Origin: an uncultured Chlamydiae bacterium | Lineage (GTDB): Bacteria; Chlamydiota; Chlamydiia; Chlamydiales; Rhabdochlamydiaceae | Length of the DNA stretch: 58,030 bases | Direction of reading: 5' to 3' | Assembly: GCA_945952445.1 (NCBI GenBank) | Contig: CAMFIG010000008.1 | Coordinates: 1 to 58,030, forward strand | Shown: piece by piece, positions 43,614 to 52,640 of the stretch | How the letters are laid out: each line of letters starts with the position of its first letter | Position numbering within the stretch: position 1 is the first letter of the stretch | Notes under the pieces: generated by a model | The model's input: only the letters and a program-made list of their open reading frames with translations | Database searches by the model: none | What the model was told of the DNA's origin: nothing | Position numbers and translations under genes: made by a program

Positions 43614-43634
43614 TTAAGAGATATTTGCTCTTAA
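43614..43634. promoter_or_regulatory. inverted repeat at the RloA translation start
   Basis: TTAAGAG (43614-43620) and CTCTTAA (43628-43634) are perfect complements around a 7-base spacer. On the minus strand the repeat ends against AAGGGGG, the likely ribosome site of the RloA gene 10 bases from its ATG. It may be an operator or RNA hairpin controlling the pair. Confidence 0.5.
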
Positions 43635-43702
43635 CATAGCTTCAATATAGCAGATCTTCTAAAAAAATCCATTATTAAAGAGAAAAAATCTCATAAAACA
43701 GA

Positions 43703-44416
43703 CTAAGCCTCTTCCTCATCAAAGTAGTTCATATCGACATCTCCTAAAAAGTTCTTTCTCTCTTGATCTACATTGAAACAGGCACAAGTAACTTCTGCTA
43801 GGGATTGGTTTAATTGATTGATAGTCTCCTCCCATTTCTTATAAAATCTTAAGTGCGCTTGTGTCACTCTAAGATTCACGTAAAAAAACTCCTCTAAAAG
43901 CTTAAGATCTGATGCATAACTTTCACTTTTTTTATCGAGAACAACCCGCGTACCAAGCCCACTTTCTTCACCTACTAGAAAAAAAGAATATTGAGAAGTT
44001 TGAGAGTCCTTAAAACTACCAATCCGATCTTCTAAAAGATCCAATCGCGCCACCTCTTCAGCTCTTTTCTCTAAAAGAGCGATCCCATCGAAAATCCCTT
44101 GGCCATCTGGAGTCCAACAAAGAGAAACAACTTTCATAGATAGACTTTGCACAGAAGCTAGCAGAGCCTCCGAAGGTTCGCCCGTTTCTAAAAGCTGTTT
44201 ATACCGATGTGCAACCTCCTGTAAACGAATGACCTCTTGAGAATACGCAGAAAACAGCTTGGATATCCTCTCTAACTCTCTTTGAATGAGGTCATGATAC
44301 CCATTCATAAAACGCTCAATCGAAGAGATGTTTCTTTCATTTTTAAGAGGAGCTATTTCTCGTATGCAAGACTGGTGTAATTTACTATAATCTGGACAAG
44401 AACAAGGGACTGCCAT
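43703..44416 (-). CDS. hypothetical helical protein
   Basis: 237 aa, no signal peptide or membrane segment, mostly predicted helix (RFMNGYHDLIQRELERISKLF, RLQEVAHRYKQLLE, YVNLRVTQAHLRFYKKWEE) with an N-terminal Cys cluster CSCPDYSKLHQSC. A coiled-coil, perhaps secreted or structural protein is possible. An impression of flagellin/hook-like sequence in the middle (GQGIFDGIALLEK) is too weak to use. It lies between the RloA gene and tsaC with its own start 10 bases after the tsaC stop. Confidence 0.65.
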   Translation of the reverse strand: MAVPCSCPDYSKLHQSCIREIAPLKNERNISSIERFMNGYHDLIQRELERISKLFSAYSQEVIRLQEVAHRYKQLLETGEPSEALLASVQSLSMKVVSLCWTPDGQGIFDGIALLEKRAEEVARLDLLEDRIGSFKDSQTSQYSFFLVGEESGLGTRVVLDKKSESYASDLKLLEEFFYVNLRVTQAHLRFYKKWEETINQLNQSLAEVTCACFNVDQERKNFLGDVDMNYFDEEEA

Positions 44417-44425
44417 AAAAAAACC

Positions 44426-45388
44426 TTAGGTTGTATATCCAGCAGCCTTGTACAAACGATTCATCAAGGCCACATCTGAGAGAATTTCTTGTGTGCATAA
44501 AACCAGGATTTCTTCGCATTGCCTTTCATCGGAAAGACGCAGGTACTTATAGAGAGTCCTCGACGAAAGAGTGTAAAAAAAAGGATGTTTAAGTGGATGA
44601 GAAGATAAAACCATCCGCTTTTTTTTCGGGTCCTTTGCAATATGGAGCCATAGCGCCTCTTCTTGCTCATATAAAAAAATAGAAGCATTGGGAGCATAAT
44701 GGCGGTATTTCATGCCAGGCGAAGGCGGAGGTTCCAAAGAGTTATGAGCACGAAAAAAAACCACTTCTTCTTGAATTTGCGCTTGGAGCTGCTCTTGTGT
44801 AATTGTTCCGGGTCTTAGGATTTCAATGCGATCCTCTGCAAAGCGGATGACTGTTGATTCGATCCCATATAAAGAGCAGTCTCCTGCAATAACCGCTGCA
44901 ATTTTCCCTTGAAAATCTTCCCACACATGCTGGTAACTCGTAGCACTCGGCTTTCCCGACAGGTTGGCAGAAGGCGCTGCGATGGGCTGCTGCACCTTTC
45001 GAATAAGAGCTCTTGCTATGGGATGGTTCGGCATACGAACACCTATAGTCGGAAGCCCTGCTGCAACAATAGAAGAAACAGAAGGATCTTTAGGAAGGAT
45101 CATCGTCAAAGGTCCTGGCCAAAAAACATCTGCCAGGGCGTAAAAAGAAGAGGGGATATCTCTTGTGATCTTTTCTACACATTGCAAAGAATCTACATGA
45201 ATAATTAAAGGGTTGTCCTGAGGGCGTCCTTTTGCCTGAAAAATCTTTTGCAAGGCTCGATCTGAGGAGATCACTCCTCCTAGCCCGTAGACAGTTTCTG
45301 TAGGGAAAGCAACAATTTCATTCTGCAGTAGCAATTCAGCAGCTTCATCGATTTGCTCTTCTGATAGAAGCAATGTCTTTTTATCCAT
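44426..45388 (-). CDS. tsaC: L-threonylcarbamoyladenylate synthase (Sua5/TsaC)
   Basis: 320 aa from the ATG at 45388, which overlaps the stop of the upstream gene by 8 bases; the open frame could add 8 residues. It makes threonylcarbamoyl-AMP for t6A37 of ANN-decoding tRNAs. YrdC domain: AFPTETVYGLGG, KGRPQDNPLIIHV, WPGPLTMIL, VGVRMPNH-type GVRMPNHPIARALI, and APSANLSGKPSATSY. The C-terminal 110 residues, with SPGMKYRHYAPNA, make it the longer Sua5 type. Confidence 0.93.
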   Translation of the reverse strand: MDKKTLLLSEEQIDEAAELLLQNEIVAFPTETVYGLGGVISSDRALQKIFQAKGRPQDNPLIIHVDSLQCVEKITRDIPSSFYALADVFWPGPLTMILPKDPSVSSIVAAGLPTIGVRMPNHPIARALIRKVQQPIAAPSANLSGKPSATSYQHVWEDFQGKIAAVIAGDCSLYGIESTVIRFAEDRIEILRPGTITQEQLQAQIQEEVVFFRAHNSLEPPPSPGMKYRHYAPNASIFLYEQEEALWLHIAKDPKKKRMVLSSHPLKHPFFYTLSSRTLYKYLRLSDERQCEEILVLCTQEILSDVALMNRLYKAAGYTT

Positions 45389-45971
45389 GCCCCAAAATCC
45401 AGAAAAAAGCAAACGTTAAGACAATTTTAATACCGATCGCTACACATACTTTGGGTAAGGAATTGCGCAAAAAACGACGGATAGGATCTGCCCAGCGGCC
45501 CATGGCTTTGGAAAGAGCGAAAAACCGGATCGACCGGCCCATAAACACCGCCAGCAAAAACAATATAAAAGGAACTTCGCAAGCCCCTGCAGAGACGGTC
45601 ACCGCTTTAAAAGGCACCGGAAGAAAAGCGCCTATGAACACGGCCCAGCTTTCATATTGCAAATAATGGCTCTGCATGTGAGCAAAAAAGGAAGGAGAAA
45701 TCACATATTTTAAGAGAAAAGGGCTAAAAGCAGTCCAAAGATAGGCTCCAATGTAATACCCAAGAACAGCCGTGCAGGTCGATGCGATTGCAGCCAAAAC
45801 AGCAAATAAATATTTTTTTTGAGGCCTTTCAAGACAATACAAAGCCAAAAGAGCATCCAGAGGCACAAATAAGACGACCTCTAGAAGAAAAAAAATAACA
45901 AGCCAAAGAGTCGCTCGCGGAGACTGCACTTTTTCAGCCGCCCATTGATATAGTCTCCCTTTTGACTCCAT
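45381..45971 (-). CDS. VTT/DedA-like (YqaA family) membrane protein
   Basis: 196 aa, about five membrane segments. A VTT-domain pattern is seen in FVPLDALLALYCLERPQK, AVLGYYIGAYLW and IGAFLPVPFKAVTVSAGA, matching YqaA-type proteins; related DedA proteins act in lipid carrier flipping. Function here is unknown. It overlaps tsaC by 8 bases and would be transcribed with it. Confidence 0.85.
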   Translation of the reverse strand: MESKGRLYQWAAEKVQSPRATLWLVIFFLLEVVLFVPLDALLALYCLERPQKKYLFAVLAAIASTCTAVLGYYIGAYLWTAFSPFLLKYVISPSFFAHMQSHYLQYESWAVFIGAFLPVPFKAVTVSAGACEVPFILFLLAVFMGRSIRFFALSKAMGRWADPIRRFLRNSLPKVCVAIGIKIVLTFAFFWILGHG

Positions 45972-46128
45972 ATTTCCCCTATCGTAAGGCCATCATTATA
46001 AATGAATTTTCAACAGATGTCAATTCTTCACTGCCTCCTTTCTTGTTATAAAAAATTTTAAAAATAGCCAACTAAAGCAAAACTTTTTATACTAACGTTT
46101 TATTTTGATTAATTAGGAGAAGTTCTCA

Positions 46129-46458
46129 ATGAAAAAAACAGGATGGATTGTCCTGCTATATGGATTGCTCGTGTGCATAGGAGGCGTAATAGGCTATGTC
46201 CATTCAGGAAGCTTTCCTTCTCTCCTTTCGGGCTCGCTGTTCGGCCTCGCTCTCATAGGCTCTTCTATACTTGTTTTTAGAAAAAAGTCTCCCGGTTATT
46301 GGGCGGCTCTTGCGCTTGCAATCGGATTAGAAGGTTTTTTTACTTGGCGTTTTGCTAAAACTCTCCATTTTTTTCCATCAGGACTTTTTAGCTTGCTCAG
46401 CCTTGTAGTCATTATCATTGTGGCTCTGAAGATTCGAAAAGCAAGGCTTGCTAGATAA
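46129..46458 (+). CDS. TMEM14-like small membrane protein
   Basis: 109 aa with four membrane helices. GWIVLLYGLLVCIGGVIGY, SLPSLL-type SFPSLLSGSLFGLALIGS and GYWAALALAIGLEGFFTWRFAKT fit the Tmemb_14 (UPF0136) family, best known from eukaryotic organelles (TMEM14, FAX1 fatty-acid exporters) and found in some bacteria. AGGAG precedes the ATG. It ends one base before the convergent CDF gene. Role in lipid or fatty-acid movement would be inference. Confidence 0.75.
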   Translation: MKKTGWIVLLYGLLVCIGGVIGYVHSGSFPSLLSGSLFGLALIGSSILVFRKKSPGYWAALALAIGLEGFFTWRFAKTLHFFPSGLFSLLSLVVIIIVALKIRKARLAR

Positions 46459-47400
46459 CTAGTGGTCTCCTTCGTAGTAAGGCTCTACATGGACGATAAC
46501 ATCTCTTACCGAAGGCCACTGTTTCTGAATCTCAGCTCTCACAAGCTGGGTAATTCTGTGGGCACTTTCTACCGAAACGTCGGGCTCGACCTCGATGTCA
46601 ATACTGACATGCGCATCAGGCCCGTAGGATTGGATCCTAATCTTTTCAGTAGCCAATACGCCGGGAATTGATAAAGCAGCTGTTTGCACTTTTTGGAAGT
46701 ACAGATCTTCCGGCACCCTGTCTAAAATTTGGTCTAAGTTACCTTTAGCAGCCCGCATGCCAATGATCACCATGATCGCAGCAATCACTAAGGCTCCTAA
46801 ATGGTCCAGCAAATGGCTATATCCTGGGAAATAAACTCCCAGCAATAAAGCGATCGTTGCAAAAACACTATTGATGCTGTCAATGCGATAATGGATAGCA
46901 TCTGCAGCAAGAGCCGGGCTATTTTGTTTTTTAGCTGTATAGCGCAAGTGCCGATAACCGATCTCTAAAAGCACTACTGCACTCATAGGAATCAACCACG
47001 CATAAGAGCTCATAACAAATGAAGGATCTGACTCAAAAGATGCTGTCAGCTCCCTAAAAAACATCCACCCGCCAATCCCTGTTAAAAATACACCGAGCTG
47101 GAATCCTGCTAAAGGCTCAAACCTTCCATGTCCAAAAGGATGATGGCGGTCTGGAGGTCTATCCGCTAAACGAATGCAGAGAATAAGAAACAAGCTCGCT
47201 GCTACATCGATCAAGCTAGACAAAGCATCGAGTAATAATGCAGCACTCCCTAAATATAAAAAACCAATCCATTCAGCGATAATGATGCCAGAGCGGAACA
47301 GAACACCTCTTCTAGCTGCAGATACCATACAGCGTCTGCGTTCCTCTCGCAAAAGGAGCACATCTTGAGGCACTGTGATTTTGTCAGGAAATTTCGACAT
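46459..47400 (-). CDS. cation diffusion facilitator metal transporter
   Basis: 313 aa. Six membrane helices in the first 215 residues with metal-site segments LLLDALSSLIDVAAS and AADAIHYRIDSINS, the loop HHPFGHGRFEPLAGF typical of CDF proteins, then a cytosolic domain of about 90 residues (HVSIDIEVEPDVSVESAHRITQLV). It exports Zn2+, Fe2+ or another divalent cation against protons in the inner membrane; the ion cannot be named safely. Confidence 0.93.
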   Translation of the reverse strand: MSKFPDKITVPQDVLLLREERRRCMVSAARRGVLFRSGIIIAEWIGFLYLGSAALLLDALSSLIDVAASLFLILCIRLADRPPDRHHPFGHGRFEPLAGFQLGVFLTGIGGWMFFRELTASFESDPSFVMSSYAWLIPMSAVVLLEIGYRHLRYTAKKQNSPALAADAIHYRIDSINSVFATIALLLGVYFPGYSHLLDHLGALVIAAIMVIIGMRAAKGNLDQILDRVPEDLYFQKVQTAALSIPGVLATEKIRIQSYGPDAHVSIDIEVEPDVSVESAHRITQLVRAEIQKQWPSVRDVIVHVEPYYEGDH

Positions 47401-47456
47401 ATAAGACTACTCTACTTGAGGTAAAACACCTTACCGCATTTTGTAGATTGAAACAA

Positions 47457-48251
47457 TTAGAAAGAAAGAAAAGAACCGAGCAAGCTCCCCTGTAAAATAG
47501 GGGTTTTTAGCACCTCTTTTTTTTGTTCTAAAAGAAGAGATGCGCTCGGATAAATGGCCCCTAGCAAACAGGGGTCGTCATCATAAAACTGCCACCCTCC
47601 CTCCTTATGCACGAGGGTGAGATCGCAAACCTTATTTTTACGATCTAGAAAACTCAAAGTAATGCACTTAATTTCTTTGCTATGAGACTCAGAAAGAGCC
47701 TTTTCCAATATCTCTGCATAAAAATCCTTTCGAAAGACAAAGGATCCTTCAGGAAAATTTTGGAGAAACAACTCCACATCGAATCGATCCAGCTGATGCC
47801 ACGCTTCATGGATTAAGTCGCCAGAAATAATCGTCTCTAAAGAAGCATCAAAGTCCATTTGCGTAAATGCCTTAAGAGTCGTAAAAAAGTCTTTGTGCTT
47901 TGGCAAAAACAGAGCGATTGCCTGCATTGTTTTCAGAGTCTGCTTTAAAACGGAAAAAGCTTGCGGCTCTAGCCGAGCTAGTAAAGCGTTTTCTTTTTCA
48001 AGCCCCTCAGCTTCACAAAAGACATCATAGGACCCCTCAGAAGAAGGAACAAAGCGGAATAATATAGGCTGCCAGTCTAAAGATTCTAAAATTGCAGTGT
48101 CTACAAAGCGAATCTCCCCCTGTTTGCAGTGAATGTATCCCTTATAGACAACACTCTTGTCCCCTCTTGCATTTTGTAAGGCACGGCGAAGGATGAATTT
48201 AAAAATTTCGATATTCCTTCGCACTGTGGCATCTTCGATTTTTAACTTCAT
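47457..48251 (-). CDS. hypothetical protein
   Basis: 264 aa, soluble, no recognised family. N-terminal MKLKIEDATVRRNIEIFKFILRRALQN is basic and helical; a middle part has LPKHKDFFTTLKAFTQMDF; the end alternates strands such as LTLVHKEGGWQFYDDD, somewhat like a NTF2-type fold. It stands alone between the CDF and proC genes with its own spacer. No function proposed. Confidence 0.65.
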   Translation of the reverse strand: MKLKIEDATVRRNIEIFKFILRRALQNARGDKSVVYKGYIHCKQGEIRFVDTAILESLDWQPILFRFVPSSEGSYDVFCEAEGLEKENALLARLEPQAFSVLKQTLKTMQAIALFLPKHKDFFTTLKAFTQMDFDASLETIISGDLIHEAWHQLDRFDVELFLQNFPEGSFVFRKDFYAEILEKALSESHSKEIKCITLSFLDRKNKVCDLTLVHKEGGWQFYDDDPCLLGAIYPSASLLLEQKKEVLKTPILQGSLLGSFLSF

Positions 48252-48359
48252 GGCATCTCCTGAAGGCCTTCAATGTAAAAACCCCTAGAATCCAGATCAT
48301 ATAAATATATTTATTATTTGAAAGATAAAAATCAGAAAAGATCAATTTTCTAGTAAGCC

Positions 48360-49142
48360 TTACCGAGCCATCTCCTTTCCTTTATGATAGGCTGCTAGCA
48401 AAGCACCCCACACGCCAGATCGGACGGCAGATTGCTCTAGAGCTTTGATCCCTGCAATCGTCGTTCCACCAGGAGAAGAGATCTGCCATTTAAGCTCAGC
48501 AGGATGTTTACCCGACTGTTTCAGCAAAGCTAAAGCCCCCTCGCATGTTTGGATTGTAATCTCCCTTGCTTCTTGCGCAGAAAACCCCATATCGATGCCA
48601 GCCTCGATCATCGCTTCTAGAATTACGTAGAAAAATGCCGGGGATGAAGCGGAGAAAGCCGTCAGAGCTTCCATCTGGGCATCAGGGAGAGAAAACACCA
48701 ATCCCAATCCACTAAAAAGAGAAAAAATCTCTTGCGATTTGTCTTTAGAAAGGGTCCCATCTTCTGCAATCCCGATGACACCTTCACCTACGGTAAGAGC
48801 CAAATTTGGCATTAAACGCACGATGGATGCAAAAGGAAATAACTTGCGAAGAGCTGGAAGCGGAGTTCCCGCAAGTACGCTCAAAAGAATTTTCCCTTTT
48901 GGTAAAGAAGAACTGATTTCCTCGGATAAAGAAAAAAGGTCTTTGGGCTTGATAGCGAGTAAGATCGCTTCCGCTGCCTGTGCGGCTTCCGCTGGATCTT
49001 CGATGAACACCCCCTGAATTTCTTCTGCAAGCTTCTTGCTTTTAGCAACCTCGCGGTCCGATAAAAGAACCTGATGTCGTTTTGCAAAATGCCTAGCCAA
49101 AGCACTACCCATTACCCCACAACCAATCACTGCAATTTTCAT
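48360..49142 (-). CDS. proC: pyrroline-5-carboxylate reductase
   Basis: 260 aa, family length. Last step of proline synthesis, NAD(P)H-dependent. Rossmann loop GCGVMGSALARHF at the N-terminus, LAIKPKDL, VRLMPNLALTVGEGVIGI, FSASSPAFFYVILEAMIEAG, and the signature SPGGTTIAGIKALEQSAVR near the C-terminus. No other proline genes are in the window. It follows the asparaginase gene by 18 bases on the same strand. Confidence 0.95.
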   Translation of the reverse strand: MKIAVIGCGVMGSALARHFAKRHQVLLSDREVAKSKKLAEEIQGVFIEDPAEAAQAAEAILLAIKPKDLFSLSEEISSSLPKGKILLSVLAGTPLPALRKLFPFASIVRLMPNLALTVGEGVIGIAEDGTLSKDKSQEIFSLFSGLGLVFSLPDAQMEALTAFSASSPAFFYVILEAMIEAGIDMGFSAQEAREITIQTCEGALALLKQSGKHPAELKWQISSPGGTTIAGIKALEQSAVRSGVWGALLAAYHKGKEMAR

Positions 49143-49160
49143 ATCCTTGCCCTCTTTGAT

Positions 49161-50171
49161 TTAAGAAATCGCAATTTCTCCCGCCATTTCCTGATGCATT
49201 ACATGCCTCATCTGCTCATAAGGCACTTTCTTATGAAGAGCCCACATCAATTTTGTGATCGAGCTTTCTAAACTCATGTCATACGCTTCGATGATATTAT
49301 ATTCCAGAGCTTGTCTTCCGGATTTATATATATGCATTTTCGTCGCTCCTTCCAAGCATTGAGAACGGATTAAAACAGGGACTTTTGCTTCCTTAGCTTT
49401 TGCTAAAAACGGCAAGTGATAATCCGGGATATTGCCGGTTCCAAAAGCGATCAATACAACCCCCGCCAAGCTCCGATGCAACAAAGGCGTAAATAGATCT
49501 AAAGAAACACCCGGAACAAGTGAGATCACACAAATTTGAGGATCAAACCCTGTGAACAATTTAAGGGTTTCCTTTGTTCTTTTTTTTGCAAAAGAAGCAA
49601 ACTGCACATGAAGGCCGATTTCAGCGAGCACAGGCTTGTTCACGCTTGCAAAAGCACTTAACTTCGAATGAGAGACTTTAGAAACCCTAGACCCCAGAAA
49701 AACAGCATCGCCAAATAACAACAAAACCCCCGACACATCCATCTTAGCAAGTCTAACTGCATTAATGAAGTTGCGCCTTCCATCGCTCTCCAGCTGATAT
49801 CCAGGAACTTGAGCTCCTGTAAATACAACAGGCTTTCCAAGCCCTTGCAGTGCAAAACTAAGAGCGCTTGTCGTATAGGCCATCGTATCAGTACCATGAG
49901 TTACGACAAAGCCATCATAATGCTCATATTCAGAAAAGATTGTTTCTGCGAGCAGATCCCAAAGACGAGGATCCATATCACAGCTGTCAATATGGGTCAC
50001 AAACCGAACATCCAAATCGACTTCCTCTTGGAGCCGCGGCTCCAAAGCCATAATCAAAGATAAAGCGCTCTCTTTGTTGGGTGGGATGAGCTGCCTGAGC
50101 TCATTTTCTACCATCACAATGGTTCCTCCGCAGATGAGAACCAAGATTTTTTCTTTCTTATTTTTTACCAC
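49161..50171 (-). CDS. ansA: L-asparaginase, type I
   Basis: 336 aa. It hydrolyses asparagine to aspartate and ammonia in the cytosol. The first active-site motif reads LICGGTIVM (family TGGTIA, with the Thr kept), the second HGTDTMAYTTSALSF, and VVFTGAQVP also fits. No signal peptide, so the cytoplasmic low-affinity type. The C-terminal FGTGNIPDYHLPFL and RSQCLEG are as in the family. It precedes proC on the same strand. Confidence 0.93.
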   Translation of the reverse strand: MVKNKKEKILVLICGGTIVMVENELRQLIPPNKESALSLIMALEPRLQEEVDLDVRFVTHIDSCDMDPRLWDLLAETIFSEYEHYDGFVVTHGTDTMAYTTSALSFALQGLGKPVVFTGAQVPGYQLESDGRRNFINAVRLAKMDVSGVLLLFGDAVFLGSRVSKVSHSKLSAFASVNKPVLAEIGLHVQFASFAKKRTKETLKLFTGFDPQICVISLVPGVSLDLFTPLLHRSLAGVVLIAFGTGNIPDYHLPFLAKAKEAKVPVLIRSQCLEGATKMHIYKSGRQALEYNIIEAYDMSLESSITKLMWALHKKVPYEQMRHVMHQEMAGEIAIS

Positions 50172-50191
50172 TGTCTTACACTTAAACCCAT

Positions 50192-50830
50192 ATGATTATT
50201 CCTCTAAAACGCCATAAGCCGGCAAAGGCTCCTACTTACTTACTGAGCCAAATCAAAATTCTATCATGGATCTTTTTTATTTCCATGGCAGTTAGCTATT
50301 TATTTTTCGATAAACCTCTAGCTGCGATCCTACATCAAAATCAGATCCCGCTAAAATCCCTCTCTAAGATTTTCTCCATCAAGGTTTTACTTGTAGCATT
50401 TCCCTCTCTATTTTTCTATTTTCGATGTATTGTAAAAAAAGAAAAACCCGCCAATCGAATGCTATTTTTTGGCACAGCTCTTGCCGTCGGCAATACAGTC
50501 ACTTATTTACTGAAATACCTCATTGGCAGAGCTCGTCCAGAATGGCTATTTCAAAAAATAAGCGAAGAATTCCATCCTCTTTCTTCTGCAAGCTCCTTGC
50601 AGTCTTTTCCCTCAGGGACTGCTTGCACTGTCTCTATTTGCCTTTGCGGACTTGCCTGCTTTTTCCCTCGATTTTCTTATTATTTACTCTGCCTTGCTGT
50701 TGTTATTTCCCTTTCTAGAGTGTTTGCTGAAGCGCATTATCTGAGCGATGTGCTCGGAGGAGTCTATCTAGGGATGGTCATCTCGCAGTTTGTCTTTCGC
50801 AAGATGAAAGAACAGAAGTTTTCTCTTTAA
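50192..50830 (+). CDS. PAP2 family phosphatase
   Basis: 212 aa, membrane protein with about six helices. The three motifs are complete: KYLIGRARP, PSGTACTVS and SRVFAEAHYLSDVLGG. Such enzymes dephosphorylate undecaprenyl pyrophosphate, phosphatidate or similar lipid phosphates at the membrane. The substrate is not fixed by sequence. It overlaps the convergent flavoprotein gene by 4 bases. Confidence 0.92.
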   Translation: MIIPLKRHKPAKAPTYLLSQIKILSWIFFISMAVSYLFFDKPLAAILHQNQIPLKSLSKIFSIKVLLVAFPSLFFYFRCIVKKEKPANRMLFFGTALAVGNTVTYLLKYLIGRARPEWLFQKISEEFHPLSSASSLQSFPSGTACTVSICLCGLACFFPRFSYYLLCLAVVISLSRVFAEAHYLSDVLGGVYLGMVISQFVFRKMKEQKFSL

Positions 50831-52041
50831 ACACTCATAGCATGCACAGCTACCCAGGCGGAGCTCCAAGCATTTTGGAAATTAAATCCTCCTGTTACCC
50901 CATCCACATCCATTACTTCTCCAGCAAAATATAGATGCGGCACTTTTTTACTCTCCATTGTACGAGGATCAATCTCATCTAGCGGAACACCTCCGCAAGT
51001 CACAAATTCTTCTTTGTTTAAGCTCTTACCTGTGATTGTGAGCTCTGTCTGAGTGAGGGCGGAAAACAACCTTTCCATCTCTTTTTTACTCATCTGCGCC
51101 CAAGCTCTCTCTTCGGAAATATTTGCCACCTCTAAAAGGCATGCTCTCCATAGTTGTTTAGGAAGATTAAAAAGAGGTGTCGTTACAACTTTTTTCGATC
51201 CCTGTCTTTCCTTTTCTCGAAAAAGCTCTTCCTTAATCACTTCTGAACGCATCTCTCCTACCCAATGAATCGATACTTTAGCGCGATACTGGCAATTTGC
51301 AAGATCACGCGCAGCCCAGGCCGACAGCTTTAAGATGGCAGGCCCACTCAACCCCCAATGCGTCATTAAAATAGGCCCCGTCTGTTCAAAACCAAAAACT
51401 CTCGCCTTTGCACAAGGGGCAACAACCCCACTCAAAAGATGTACCCACGTTTCTTGGGTCTCAAAAGTAAAAAGAGAGGGAACAGGAGGAATCATTGCAT
51501 GGCCTAAATTCTGCAAAAGGGCATACGCTTTATGGTTCCCTCCGGTGGCATACAATATATTTTTCGCATGCCATATCCTATCTCCTCGCGCCTGAACCAC
51601 AAATCCACCTTCGAAAGGTTCTATCTTTTCCACCTCGCATTCGAGATGCAGCGCTACCCCTTGTTTTTTGATAAGTTCCATAAGACATGCGCAGATCGTC
51701 TCAGATTGGTCTGTCACGGGAAACATTCTTCCGTCTTTTTCAGTTTTTAAGACCACTCCTTGAGTTGCAAACCAATCAATTACCTGCTGCGGATGAAACC
51801 GAGAAAATGCATTGCGCAAAAATCGATTTCCCCGAGGATAATGCGTCAATAATTTCTGCACATCAAAACAATGGTGCGTCACATTACAACGCCCCCCTCC
51901 TGAAATACGCACCTTTGCTAGAGGCTGTCTTGTTTTCTCCAATAACGCAATTTTCTTATGAGGGATAGTTTGTCCTGCAACTGCTGCTGCAAAACAACCA
52001 GCGGCTCCAGCGCCGACAATCAAAACATCCACCTCTTCCAT
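50827..52041 (-). CDS. HI0933/YhiN family FAD-dependent oxidoreductase
   Basis: 404 aa from the ATG at 52041, which has TTGAGG 6 bases upstream; a frame start at 52071 is also possible. VDVLIVGAGAAGCFAA binds FAD, followed by the YhiN signature KVRISGGGRCNVTH and the C-terminal FAGEVMDVDGVTGGFNFQNAWSS (positions seen in family; motif split by Gly). Reaction unknown; members are found widely in bacteria. No operon partner. Confidence 0.92.
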   Translation of the reverse strand: MEEVDVLIVGAGAAGCFAAAVAGQTIPHKKIALLEKTRQPLAKVRISGGGRCNVTHHCFDVQKLLTHYPRGNRFLRNAFSRFHPQQVIDWFATQGVVLKTEKDGRMFPVTDQSETICACLMELIKKQGVALHLECEVEKIEPFEGGFVVQARGDRIWHAKNILYATGGNHKAYALLQNLGHAMIPPVPSLFTFETQETWVHLLSGVVAPCAKARVFGFEQTGPILMTHWGLSGPAILKLSAWAARDLANCQYRAKVSIHWVGEMRSEVIKEELFREKERQGSKKVVTTPLFNLPKQLWRACLLEVANISEERAWAQMSKKEMERLFSALTQTELTITGKSLNKEEFVTCGGVPLDEIDPRTMESKKVPHLYFAGEVMDVDGVTGGFNFQNAWSSAWVAVHAMSV

Positions 52042-52116
52042 CAAAACCTCAATGTCTACTATTTCTAACAAGAAAGACTGGACATATAGTCAAAAAGTTA
52101 CTTCGAAAGGAGTATA

Positions 52117-52156
52117 ACATAGGCAAAAAAACAATTCGATGACATTTTTCCTATGT
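52117..52156. repeat. hairpin in the spacer before the flavoprotein gene
   Basis: ACATAGG (52117-52123) pairs with CCTATGT (52150-52156), with A and T runs inside that can lengthen the stem. The 52042-52224 spacer has no gene that I can support; AAAGGAG at 52106 is not followed by a start codon. Confidence 0.4.
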
Positions 52157-52224
52157 GAAAAGGCTATTTAAGAGGAATTTTGTTTTTTTAAGACTCTGTT
52201 ACGAGTTGCGCAATTTCTCTGCAC

Positions 52225-52256
52225 AAAAAAAATCGAGCAAGCCCTGAACTTGCTCG
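52225..52256 (-). terminator. terminator of the histone-like gene
   Basis: On the minus strand CGAGCAAG (52256-52249), loop, CTTGCTCG (52241-52234) and then a run of Ts (52232-52225). It lies 65 bases beyond the stop of the 42-aa gene. Confidence 0.85.
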
Positions 52257-52320
52257 ACACTGAGATACAAAAAGATTTAAGTTCCTATTCTATAGCAACT
52301 TAAACTCTAGCAGGGATTTA

Positions 52321-52449
52321 CTACTTACGAGCTGTTGCTCTTTTAGCAGTTGTTCTGCGAGCTGTTTTCTTTACAACTCTTTTTTTCGCAGTTGTTTTTT
52401 TTGCAGTTGCTTTACGAACTGTTTTTTTAGCAGCTCTTTTCTTAACCAT
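52321..52449 (-). CDS. 42-aa histone H1/Hc2-like basic protein
   Basis: Begins MVKKRAAKKTVRKATAKK and continues with KKTARRTTAKRATARK; it contains only Lys, Arg, Ala, Thr and Val after Met. AAGGAG lies 6 bases before the ATG and a strong terminator follows, so it is a real gene. The pentad style (KKTA, KRTV) is that of chlamydial Hc2 (HctB), which condenses DNA in elementary bodies, but it is much shorter than Hc2. It should bind DNA or RNA non-specifically; time of expression is inferred to be late. Confidence 0.85.
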   Translation of the reverse strand: MVKKRAAKKTVRKATAKKTTAKKRVVKKTARRTTAKRATARK

Positions 52450-52640
52450 GATAATTCTCCTTGTTGCTTAATATAAGGTGGTATAAAACTCTATTTACAC
52501 CCTATATTTCTCAATATATAAAATAAATATTTAAAATGAAACTATTTTTTAATTTTAAACATAAGAAAGACAAAAAGGAAGATAAAAAAACCGCTTTCAA
52601 AAGTACTCTAGAAGGCTGTTTTATAAAAATAAAAAAAATA

